Of a stretch of 64,000 nt of DNA, positions 47,234 to 55,355 are shown in pieces; position 1 is the first letter of the stretch, and each line of letters starts with the position of its first letter. The notes below the pieces were generated by a model. The model was not told the DNA's origin. It did not search any database and worked only from the letters and a program-made list of their open reading frames with translations. A program made the translations under genes and the position numbers. This DNA is from Porphyrobacter sp. SLTP (GTDB lineage Bacteria; Pseudomonadota; Alphaproteobacteria; Sphingomonadales; Sphingomonadaceae). The stretch covers positions 62,001-126,000 of the forward strand of contig NZ_JAAALE010000003.1 in the NCBI RefSeq assembly GCF_009905735.1. The letters are read 5' to 3'.

Positions 47234-48961
47234 GTGGCGGTGCGCAAGCCTATCACCCACATCGTTCCACCAGAGGGCGGCAACGCAGTGCATAAGGTCG
47301 ATGTCATCCTTCCGGATCAATTCACGGGCGGCCCCGACGCGATTGGCTCTGACGACGGCTGGTTGCAGGTGCAGTTCGCACGGCTTGAAGCGCAGACCGA
47401 GGGGTTCTGGTTCGAAACCTACGACGACAAGCGCTTCGGGCCGTCGATCGTCATTGTCGGAGACAGCCCGGCAATGCGTCGGATCATTTTCGATCCCGCA
47501 TTGATGACCGATCCAGTGCCGGCAGGTAGCCTCTGCGTGTTGCGGCCAGACTGGAATCTGATCGAGGCACAATTGCACGGCTTCACCCAGGATTTCGGGA
47601 TGTCGCCATCGGTCACCCGGCTGGTCGTGGCCTTGTTCCAGTCGGGCGATGTCCGGGCGGCGGCGGCACGCGCGGGGCTGGCCTATGAAACCGCGCGCGA
47701 ATATCTCGGCGCAGCGCGCCAGATGGTGGGCGCGACGAACCTTCAGAATCTCATCACGCTCATCGGTCTGGGGATCGCCCGAACCGGGAGAAATGCGGAA
47801 GAAAGCGACGCTTTGCTCGCCTACGCGTACGGCTTGTCCGAAAGGCAGACCCAGATCGCGGGCCTGATCGCCAATGGCGCTGCGCGGCAGGCAGTGGCGC
47901 GCACGCTGGGGGTGTCCGAAGCCCTGGTGAAGAAAGAGCTCGCGCATATCTTCGCCGCCGTCGATGTCACCAATGCGGCGGCCCTGGCGCGCACGATGGT
48001 GGAGTTCCGGCTGCTCGCGATCGCGACCAACCTTCATGACGGACACGACCCTTTCCCCGAGGCGGTTCACCACGTTCTCACCCTCACCGCGCGCGATGGC
48101 CGGGTGATCATGGCGAGCGACTATGGCCCGCGCTCGGGCGAGCCGCTCTTGGTGCTGCATTCCAGCATGACCAATCGCCCGGTCAATCGCGCGCTGGTGG
48201 AAGCGCTGCAGAACAATGGCTATCGGCCGATTGCCATCGACCGGCCCGGCTTTGGCGGAACCGATGCAGCGCCGGAGGACTGCCGGGGTGACGACTATTT
48301 CAACCTCGCCGCACGCGACATCGTCGATGTCTGCGAAGCCAAGGGCTGGGCGCACATCAAACTGGTGTCGCGCGGGGCGGCGCAGATCATCGTCGCACTG
48401 CATCGGCTATGCCCCGAATTGATCGCAGCGGCCGTGATCATGAATCCCGATCCCGATGCCATGTCGAGCTCCAAGCGAAGCGGCTTTCTGGCTGCGATGA
48501 AGCGCAACTTTGTGCGGCGGCCATGGGCGGCCGGGATGATGTCGCGCTGGGCTGTGCAATCGCTGACCTTCGCACGGGTGCGCGACAACGTCCTGCGCTC
48601 GGCCGCGGGCTGTCCGGCCGATGAAAAGATCATGGCCGATCCTTTGCACATGCAAGACTATTATCGGGGCGTCACGGCCTTCCGCGAAGGCAAGCTCGAT
48701 GGCTTCGTGCGTGAACAGACGGCTCTGGCGACCGTGGGCATGCCGCAACCGCTGCGCGGGACCCAACGGCTGACGCTGCTGGTGGGCGATCAGGACAGCA
48801 TCCACGATCCGCATGAAACAATGCGATATTGGCGAAAGGTTCTACCCGACGCGCACATCGCAATGGTACCCGGTGCAGGGCGTTTCATGAGCTTCAGTCA
48901 CCCCGAACTGGTCGTCAGGGCGCTCAGCCGCCAGCCAGCCATCCGGCAATCCGCGGTTTAA
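47234..48961 (+). CDS. LuxR-like HTH / alpha-beta-hydrolase fusion, catalytic residues lost
   Basis: 575 aa. Start is GTG 47234 with AGGGGG at 47221-47226, a 7-nt spacer. The first 120 residues are an unassigned domain. Two helix-turn-helix-like segments follow: about 123-165 (SPSVTRLVVALFQSGDVRAA, degenerate) and 201-262 (LSERQTQIAGLIANGAARQA then VARTLGVSEALVKKELAHIF), a LuxR/NarL-type DNA-binding pattern. From about 290 is an alpha/beta-hydrolase fold: LLVLHSSM, IAIDRPGFGGTD, and at the nucleophile elbow KLVSRGAAQ, where the Ser position is Gly381. The Asp position remains (D519/D521) but the usual His in GAGHF is Arg550. It looks like a regulator with a dead hydrolase as ligand-binding domain. 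Ligand unknown. Confidence 0.8.
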   Translation: MAVRKPITHIVPPEGGNAVHKVDVILPDQFTGGPDAIGSDDGWLQVQFARLEAQTEGFWFETYDDKRFGPSIVIVGDSPAMRRIIFDPALMTDPVPAGSLCVLRPDWNLIEAQLHGFTQDFGMSPSVTRLVVALFQSGDVRAAAARAGLAYETAREYLGAARQMVGATNLQNLITLIGLGIARTGRNAEESDALLAYAYGLSERQTQIAGLIANGAARQAVARTLGVSEALVKKELAHIFAAVDVTNAAALARTMVEFRLLAIATNLHDGHDPFPEAVHHVLTLTARDGRVIMASDYGPRSGEPLLVLHSSMTNRPVNRALVEALQNNGYRPIAIDRPGFGGTDAAPEDCRGDDYFNLAARDIVDVCEAKGWAHIKLVSRGAAQIIVALHRLCPELIAAAVIMNPDPDAMSSSKRSGFLAAMKRNFVRRPWAAGMMSRWAVQSLTFARVRDNVLRSAAGCPADEKIMADPLHMQDYYRGVTAFREGKLDGFVREQTALATVGMPQPLRGTQRLTLLVGDQDSIHDPHETMRYWRKVLPDAHIAMVPGAGRFMSFSHPELVVRALSRQPAIRQSAV

Positions 48962-49051
48962 CCGCCCCAATCCCCCCAAACGGATATGCCGCCGCTTTCG
49001 CGCCTGATTAACGTCCGGCGCTATGCGCAGGATTGTCGAATGGGGAATGGA

Positions 49052-50044
49052 ATGAAACGGTATCTAGCAATCGCAGTATTGGCCATCATGGTAGCGGGGC
49101 CTTTGGCGCTGCCAGCCCAAGGTGCGGACCCCAAGCCGGCCATCAAGATCGACAAGCCTGCCGCAATGAATGCGTCGAAGCAGGTGGTGGTCGGCAGCTT
49201 TGTGGTCGCCTTCCTCATTGAACGGCGAGACAGCGCCAAAGCTGGCGGCGGGTTACTGGGCTCGGGTTTCGGGGGCAAATCTTCGGCCCGCAGCACCTTG
49301 GCCGGACTGACTGACGCCGACTTTCAGGCCGCGACCGATGCGGCCTACGCCGATTTCGAACGGCAGATAACGGCGGCGGGCTACACTGTCGCGGATCGCG
49401 CACAGGTGCTGGCCGCAGTCACTGAAGGCGGCGCCAAGGCTCAGGAGAATGGCGCAGAAAAGGACCTCATCCTTGGCCGCGATTCCAAAGCCGAGGCCCG
49501 GCTGTTTGCTCCGTCGGGCTGGGGCGGCCCCCTCATCGCACGCGAATTTCTGGGTCTGATGGGCCCCGGCGGATTCAACGGTGCCCGCAGCGCAATCATG
49601 ATGACGATGAAAGGGCAGGAATTCGCCAAAACCAGCGGTCAGGCGGTGGTCAATGTCTTCTATGTCGTCGATTTCGCCCAGGCCGAAACCTACGGCGGCG
49701 CTTTCCGCAATGTCTCGGCGGTCAACGTCAAAGCGGGGCTAGCGACAGTGCCCGAAGCGAGCAAGCTCGTGGTCTTTGCACCAAAGGGGCAGATCGGCAC
49801 AGCCACCTTGCGGGAACCGATCGCGGTGGGCGGTGCGTTTGGCGAGTTTGCCGACACGCAAAGTGGCGGCGAAAAGGCGCTCAACACCGCGGCCAACGTC
49901 ATCGGCTTTCTGGGCGGTATCGGCACGAACAGCTCGAAAAAGTACACCATGACAGCCGATCCCGCCGCTTGGCGCAGCGGCCTGTCGGAGTTGATGAGCG
50001 CCACCAATGCGCAATTCACCGCCGCCATGAATGGAGCACGTTGA
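49052..50044 (+). CDS. Secreted protein of unknown family
   Basis: 330 aa. Signal peptide MKRYLAIAVLAIMVAGPLAL to PAQGA, cleavage near 28. The start at 49052 is preferred over 49040 because GGGGAATGG is better placed for it. The mature part is Gly/Ala-rich with no transmembrane segments: an early beta-rich stretch (QVVVGSFVVAFLIERRD), a helical stretch around TDADFQAATDAAYADFERQI, then mixed regions (VVNVFYVVDFAQAETYGGAF) and SSKKYTMTADPAAWRSGLSE near the end. I do not recognise a family. It lies 90 nt downstream of the HTH-pseudohydrolase gene on the same strand and may belong to its transcript. A hairpin follows. Confidence 0.7.
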   Translation: MKRYLAIAVLAIMVAGPLALPAQGADPKPAIKIDKPAAMNASKQVVVGSFVVAFLIERRDSAKAGGGLLGSGFGGKSSARSTLAGLTDADFQAATDAAYADFERQITAAGYTVADRAQVLAAVTEGGAKAQENGAEKDLILGRDSKAEARLFAPSGWGGPLIAREFLGLMGPGGFNGARSAIMMTMKGQEFAKTSGQAVVNVFYVVDFAQAETYGGAFRNVSAVNVKAGLATVPEASKLVVFAPKGQIGTATLREPIAVGGAFGEFADTQSGGEKALNTAANVIGFLGGIGTNSSKKYTMTADPAAWRSGLSELMSATNAQFTAAMNGAR

Positions 50045-50067
50045 GGCGGGCGCAGATGGATCGCGCT

Positions 50068-50101
50068 CCTTACCGCCAGTCCCGCGACGCTGGCGGTAAG
50101 G
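50068..50101 (+). terminator. Hairpin after the secreted-protein gene
   Basis: CCTTACCGCCAG (50068-50079) and CTGGCGGTAAGG (50090-50101) make a perfect 12-bp stem with a 10-nt loop, 23 nt past the stop. No T-run follows. Confidence 0.65.
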
Positions 50102-50287
50102 ACAGCCCCGTCAGACCGGGGGCCGTCCATCCCTTCGGATGAGACACCGCGCCGGATCTCCCCACCATAGCCCAATAAACAATTCCCTCGAACGGTGCAC
50201 ATCCGCTAACACTGTCATCTGTGACATGGTTGGCGGCCACGACCTTTGGCTCAGTTGCTCCAACTAAGCGCTAGAGTGGGGACGGGA

Positions 50288-52978
50288 ATGGGTGGGACCT
50301 TCTACACAAACATGCTGGACGCTGTCTCCGACGGGGTCGTGGCGTTCAGCCCGGACCGACAGATTATTTATTGTAATCAGGCGTTTCTTGATATCACCGG
50401 CCTTGATCGCAGCGATCTGGACCATGGACTCTGCGTGGCTATCCAAGGCGCTGACACAGATCGTGAAACAATCGCCAGAATTGATGAGGCGCTTGCCAAC
50501 GGCACGTCGTTTGATGGCGAAATTCTCAATTACCGCAAATCCGGCGAAGCCTTCTGGAACCATTTGTCATTCAAGCCGGAGACCGACGCGACCGGTAGCG
50601 TAACCCATTTTATCGGGATTTCGCGCGATGTGACAGCCAACCGCAGCACGCTGACACGGTTCTCCCAGCTGGAGCGGGATTACGAGTTCATCTTCGAGAA
50701 TGTGCTGGCTGGGATTATCATCCGTGATCCGGACTCCCGTGTCCGCTACATCAACCCCAAGGCGAGGGAAATGCTCGGCCTGACCGGAGATACCACGATT
50801 GACGCGGCTACTGTCGAGCGTGGCTGGCAGTTCCTTCGCCCTGATGGATCGGTGATGCCCCCTGCGGAGTTCCCGTTCTACCGTGCTCTACGCGAACGCG
50901 CGACGGTGCGAGGTGTGTTGATGGGGCACAGGCGGACATTCGACGGCAAGATCGTTTGGGCGCTCTGCGACGCGTTCCTCGCCAATGATGACAAGGGTGA
51001 TGTGGCAGCGGTGCTGGTGAGCTTTACCGATGTCTCTCGCCTTATCGAAAGCGAGCAAACCGCCCACGCATATCGCGAACGCTTCGAGCTTGCCGCGCGC
51101 GCGAGCCAGGATGTGATTTTCGAATGGAACATCGAAACAGGTGCCTTCAGTGCCAACGAAGCGTTCAAGAACGTCTATGGCTATGAACCGCCGGAAATCA
51201 TGGGCCCCGGCAATCTCGACGCCCGCAATACAGTGGAAGCCGATCAGCACGCGGTGCGCGATGTCACGCTGAAGGCCATTGCATCAGGCGAAGAGCGCTT
51301 TTCCGTCGATCACATGATCAATCGCCCTGATGGATCGATCGGCCATATCGTGATCCGGGCCTTCATTGTCCGCAATCCGCAAGGCGAGGCCTTGCGCGTA
51401 ATTGGGACGGCGACCGACATTGGTCAACTTTCCGCCGCGCTTGCTGCACTGGAGGAATCCGAGACCCGGTTCCGGATCATCGCTGACACGGTCAGTGACA
51501 TCCTGTGGGATCACAATTTCGAGACCGGGCGATTGTGGATGACGCCGGATTGGAACATCAAGCTGGGCTTGGAGGCACCGCAGGAGCCTGTCACGACGGA
51601 TGGCTGGGTAGACCTGATCGATCCGGCGGATCTTGAAGCAACGCTCCAATCCTATCGCGAAGCCTTGAAATCGAATGCGACGCAGTGGGAGAGAGAATAC
51701 CAGGTGGTGGGCGCGGATCAGCGCAAGATTGATGTGGCGGTAAAGGCGTGCATCCTGCGTCGTCCCGATGGCAAGGCTTACCGCGTCTTGGGCAGCGTGC
51801 GCGACGTCACCAATCTGAAGCGCCAGCAGGAAGGCTACAGCCGCGCCCGCGCACTTGAAGCTGTCGGGCAGCTGACCGGCGGCATCGCGCATGACTTCAA
51901 CAATCTGCTGATGATCATCCTCGGCAATGCCGAATTGCTAGGCATGAGCAACCTCAGTGATCCGGATGCCGAAAGTGTCGCCTTGATCGGTCATGCGGCG
52001 GAAAACGCCGCTACCTTGACCAAGCGCTTGCTGGCATTTTCCGGACAAAACCGGCTGAAGGCAAGTCGCGTCGATATGGCGGCATTGCTCGATAACATGT
52101 GGCCTCTCCTGCGCGCTGGGCTGCCGGAAAGTATTTCCGTGACCCGGAGCATTGATGAAAACATCTGGGAGCCGAATGTCGATGCCAACAGCCTTGAGCA
52201 GGCGATCATCAATCTTGCCATGAATGCGAAGGACGCCATGCCGAATGGCGGAGAAATCTCGATCCTTTGCGAGAACCATGTGGTGACAGATGACATGGTG
52301 CCCAATGCATCGGGTTTGGCAGCAGGGCGCTATGTGCTCTTGTCCTTCTCAGACACCGGCAGCGGTATGTCGGCGGATGTCTTGAGCAAGGCCGTCGAAC
52401 CCTATTTCACGACCAAGGAGTTCGGCAAAGGTACCGGACTGGGCCTGAGCACGGTCTATGGCTTTATCACCCAGTCGGGCGGCAGTTTAACGATCCATAG
52501 CGAGGAGGGTGTCGGCACCACGGTCAATCTCTATCTGACCGCCGGCACGGGGTGCGATTTGCACGATACCCATGACGCTGCTGAGGCGCGGCACAACCCT
52601 GCGCCCCGGCATCATCGCATTCTGGTAGTGGAAGACCAGCCAGACGTGCGCTCGCATGTCGAAAGATTGCTTTCGCGGCTCGGATACGCGGTTGTTGCGG
52701 CGAGCGATGCCGTTTCGGCGCTTGCGATCCTGAAGGAAGGGCAGACGTTTGATCTGCTCTATACTGATATCATCATGCCTGGCGGAATGAACGGCCAGGA
52801 ACTCAGCAAGGCTGCCAAGCAAATCGCCCCGCGGATGAGAGTGCTTTTCACCTCCGGTTATCCGGCCGCTGCGTTCGAGCACCTGGGTATCGAAGACCAG
52901 AGCAGTATCAATATCCTCCGCAAACCTTACAGGGCCAAGGAGCTTGAGGATGCCATCGCCAAAGCGATCTCTGACTGA
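50288..52978 (+). CDS. Multi-PAS hybrid histidine kinase with LOV-like domain keeping Cys49
   Basis: 896 aa, no membrane helix, same order as the kinase at 33607: LOV-like PAS (5-117), three further PAS domains, HisKA with the H in GGIAHDFNN (about 535), HATPase (GSGMSADVLSKAVEPYFTTK), receiver (LLYTDIIMPGG, RKPYRA). In the first domain the adduct Cys is at 49 (HGLCVAIQGADTDRE), and both flavin-contact Asn are kept (N81 in NYRK, N91 in AFWN). The Asn before Cys is Leu48 and the Gln that signals to the flavin N5 is Ser112 (HFIGISRD). It is therefore a candidate blue-light kinase with an unusual pocket. Start at ATG 50288 gives a length almost equal to its paralogue. Confidence 0.92.
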   Translation: MGGTFYTNMLDAVSDGVVAFSPDRQIIYCNQAFLDITGLDRSDLDHGLCVAIQGADTDRETIARIDEALANGTSFDGEILNYRKSGEAFWNHLSFKPETDATGSVTHFIGISRDVTANRSTLTRFSQLERDYEFIFENVLAGIIIRDPDSRVRYINPKAREMLGLTGDTTIDAATVERGWQFLRPDGSVMPPAEFPFYRALRERATVRGVLMGHRRTFDGKIVWALCDAFLANDDKGDVAAVLVSFTDVSRLIESEQTAHAYRERFELAARASQDVIFEWNIETGAFSANEAFKNVYGYEPPEIMGPGNLDARNTVEADQHAVRDVTLKAIASGEERFSVDHMINRPDGSIGHIVIRAFIVRNPQGEALRVIGTATDIGQLSAALAALEESETRFRIIADTVSDILWDHNFETGRLWMTPDWNIKLGLEAPQEPVTTDGWVDLIDPADLEATLQSYREALKSNATQWEREYQVVGADQRKIDVAVKACILRRPDGKAYRVLGSVRDVTNLKRQQEGYSRARALEAVGQLTGGIAHDFNNLLMIILGNAELLGMSNLSDPDAESVALIGHAAENAATLTKRLLAFSGQNRLKASRVDMAALLDNMWPLLRAGLPESISVTRSIDENIWEPNVDANSLEQAIINLAMNAKDAMPNGGEISILCENHVVTDDMVPNASGLAAGRYVLLSFSDTGSGMSADVLSKAVEPYFTTKEFGKGTGLGLSTVYGFITQSGGSLTIHSEEGVGTTVNLYLTAGTGCDLHDTHDAAEARHNPAPRHHRILVVEDQPDVRSHVERLLSRLGYAVVAASDAVSALAILKEGQTFDLLYTDIIMPGGMNGQELSKAAKQIAPRMRVLFTSGYPAAAFEHLGIEDQSSINILRKPYRAKELEDAIAKAISD

Positions 52979-53190
52979 TTGATTTCGCGGGGTATTGGGC
53001 CGCGCCTCTCAAATCAGGGAGCGCGTATTTGCGCTTTTCCTGTCAGTCGTAAGTCATTTCTGGCAACGAAAATGCGCGGTGTTCCGGGATATTGAGCTCA
53101 AGCAGCAGTCAACTCACGAACGCGACTGCAAGAGCGAAATTACATCCTGAAGTTAATAGAAATTTTGCTTGCTTCAGGTATCTCTCGCCT

Positions 53191-54189
53191 ATGGGAACCG
53201 GAAGAAACATCGACCGGCGTAAAGCGCAGCCCCAAGCCATCCGGCTTGGGCAACCCCTATTCATGCACGTCCCAAAAGCAGTTGCCGAGCCCGTGCTGAC
53301 AGCCTGTGCCCTGATCATCATCATCTTGAGCAACGTCGCTTCTGAAGTTTCCTTTGGCCCATTTTTATTGGTCATTTGCGCCTTTGGCGCTTGGTTCTTG
53401 GGCAACAGATTTGCGCTCTTGCTCAGCTTATTTGTTGCCTCAACTCAGATACTTAACGGTCATGCCCCCGCTCTCGAGGGCAGTCCCCTGATCATGGTAT
53501 TGAAATTTCTGAGTGTGCTGGCGGTCGTCTTGATGCTGGGCGTGGCCCGTGCCGCGCTTGAACTCGAGTGGCGCTACGCGAGAGTTGACCAATTGACCGG
53601 AGCCCTCAATCGGAAGGCATTCTTCGAGGCCATCGAGAGCGGAGGAAGCCGAACAGGCCTGACTGTCTTGGTGTATGCCGATGTCGATGGCCTCAAGCTG
53701 ATCAACGATCAGTTTGGCCATGATGCCGGAGACCGCGCGCTTGGCGGCTTGGCACATCGCATTAAGAGCGCAATCAGGAAGGACGATATCTTCGCCCGAA
53801 TAGGTGGCGATGAATTCGCGATCATTCTGAAAGTGCGGGACGCTCATGCCGCGGAATTGGTGGCAAAGCGGCTGAATGACGCACTCAATCTCGATCCTCT
53901 CAAGGGAGAGGTTGATATACGCTGCAGCTTGGGTGTGCTGGTTTTGCCGCAGGGTTCAAAGTCTATCGACGCCGAACTCAAGCAAGCGGACACGTTGATG
54001 TATCATGCCAAGAAGGCTCAGGTTGGCATGATGATGGCAATTTCGATTGAGGGCGACATGCAAGCGTTCGCACCTCCCGCTTCGAGCACCAGTTCCGATG
54101 GTCAACAGCGAGCCGCTGTGCGTTCGGCCCGGCGCGCCACCGGACTTGCAAGAAGTGATGATACGCCTGAAGGCACTTTAGCGGCTTGA
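53191..54189 (+). CDS. Diguanylate cyclase (GGDEF) with membrane anchor
   Basis: 332 aa from ATG 53191; earlier TTG at 53092 is possible, and no strong Shine-Dalgarno settles it. Three to four membrane helices (about 31-50, 57-90 and 102-122) precede a GGDEF domain with RIGGDEF (G205-F209) intact. The product-inhibition I-site RxxD is present as RKDD (196-199), five residues before the GGDEF motif. It should make cyclic di-GMP from two GTP. Tail after 300 is low complexity. It lies 212 nt after the LOV-like kinase and on the same strand, and 1.2 kb before a PilZ gene, suggesting a local cyclic-di-GMP circuit. Confidence 0.92.
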   Translation: MGTGRNIDRRKAQPQAIRLGQPLFMHVPKAVAEPVLTACALIIIILSNVASEVSFGPFLLVICAFGAWFLGNRFALLLSLFVASTQILNGHAPALEGSPLIMVLKFLSVLAVVLMLGVARAALELEWRYARVDQLTGALNRKAFFEAIESGGSRTGLTVLVYADVDGLKLINDQFGHDAGDRALGGLAHRIKSAIRKDDIFARIGGDEFAIILKVRDAHAAELVAKRLNDALNLDPLKGEVDIRCSLGVLVLPQGSKSIDAELKQADTLMYHAKKAQVGMMMAISIEGDMQAFAPPASSTSSDGQQRAAVRSARRATGLARSDDTPEGTLAA

Positions 54190-54214
54190 GAGTGGCTTTG
54201 AAACGGTTCTGAAC

Positions 54215-54625
54215 TCAGGGCATGGCCACAAGATATGCCCGGGTCGCCGGCGTTTCGGAAGGCTCGCTTTGGCTGCCCATTTCTGCGGAACGCGCCACAC
54301 CCATGCCTGCTGGCGCGAAAGCAAGTGTTCCGCCATTTGTTAGAACGACATATGGCGCGCCGGGCTTTACGCCCTCAGGAGATCTTCCCGCCAACGGCTT
54401 TGGTGTGTCCTTGTCACCAGCCGCCGATGCCGAGCCTACATAAATCGTCTCGGGGATCACGATGGTGAAATCCAGCTGTGCTGACGCTTTCGTGCTGGCT
54501 ATCGGGGTCGTCTCGAACCGCGATCCGGCCTTGGCTGCCTCAGAAAAGACGATGAGCGCGGTGAGCGCTCCGAGCCCGCTTAGAGAGGATTCCGCCCAAC
54601 GCTTCACGCCCTGTCCCTTCACCAT
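54215..54625 (-). CDS. Small secreted protein (hypothetical)
   Basis: 136 aa. An N-terminal export-like segment (SLSGLGALTALIVFSEAAKA, about 14-33) precedes ASAQLDFTIVIPETIYVGS. That A-x-L-D-F-x-I-x-I-P strand resembles N-terminal strands seen in small secreted proteins linked to chaperone-usher pilus loci. A Pro/Gly/Ser-rich middle and a C-terminal tail ending YLVAMP follow. No catalytic motif. It is convergent with the diguanylate cyclase (25-nt gap between stops) and stands 6.3 kb from the usher gene at 60977, so any pilus link is weak. Confidence 0.55.
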   Translation of the reverse strand: MVKGQGVKRWAESSLSGLGALTALIVFSEAAKAGSRFETTPIASTKASAQLDFTIVIPETIYVGSASAAGDKDTPKPLAGRSPEGVKPGAPYVVLTNGGTLAFAPAGMGVARSAEMGSQSEPSETPATRAYLVAMP

Positions 54626-55355
54626 GCCTATGCGATAGACTGGGAAGACTACGTGGTTTTACCTCGGAAAGCGTAGCCTGTGACCCAATGACTGGTACGG
54701 GAAAATGCCGCAACTGCAGGTTAACCAAAGAGCGGGCAGCGACCGGCCCGTAGACGTGCAAGAGCGCCAATTGCTTTTTGACCCGCGTCCGTGGGCAGGA
54801 AAAGTGGGTTGGCAAAACGGCGCGATCCGACGCGCCATCATCTCCACGATCCGCACGTCGGCCGGGTCGTCGTTGAGGATCAGCAACTGGCGCGCAGCGC
54901 TGCAATTCGCGGCCCCTGCTACCCCGGCTTTAGGATGTGATAAGGGCTTCGCCCTGATGCGAGCCTTTGTCTAGACTAGGGAGCTCATCGGCTCGCCAGG
55001 GCGCGCCCCGCCACCAGCAGGGGAATTTGAGCCGAAAGGGCTACCATGCATGATGGAGTGGTGGTCAAGGCGCCAGGCGCAGGTGGAGACCAAGCCATCA
55101 CGCGCCTGGAAACCTTGACCAAATCGTGACTCAGTTTGTTACTACGCCTCGACTTCAGGTATCCCGTAACTTGCCATTTGCCATCATGAGAGATCGCAAC
55201 GGCGAGGCTCCAGCTGTTGAGGCATTACCGTTAATAGTGTCGGCTCGGAAAAAAACGGTGAGGGCGAACCCCGTAAGACTACGGGTTTCCGTAGCGGCAG
55301 TTCACTGCGTCCATGACCGCCGCCGAGACCCGAGCGGCGGCCTTCCTGCTCAGGA
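54626..55355. other. 730-bp gene-poor, structured intergenic stretch
   Basis: No gene of convincing length. It contains a possible response-regulator fragment on the minus strand (54805-54905), strong nested stem-loops (54989-55120), and overlapping CCGTA/TACGG inverted repeats (55270-55294). A 27-codon frame with a weak ribosome site starts at 55046 on the plus strand. Confidence 0.6.
54989..55120. ncRNA. Candidate structured RNA or regulatory leader
   Basis: Stem 1: CGGCTC (54989-54994) with GAGCCG (55029-55034), enclosing CCCC (55006-55009) with GGGG (55020-55023). A CCAT/ATGG hairpin follows near 55044-55056. Stem 2 is nested: GGTCAAGG (55063-55070) with CCTTGACC (55113-55120), enclosing CCAGGCGC (55073-55080) with GCGCCTGG (55102-55109); both helices are perfect 8-mers. 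The order of stems is RNA-like. I do not recognise a known riboswitch, and the strand is undetermined. Confidence 0.35.

Noticed and set aside
54975-55350. Cyclic-di-GMP, FMN, TPP or cobalamin riboswitch
   Set aside because: Some stems looked suggestive next to cyclic-di-GMP genes, but none of the conserved cores of these classes is present by eye, so no class was assigned.
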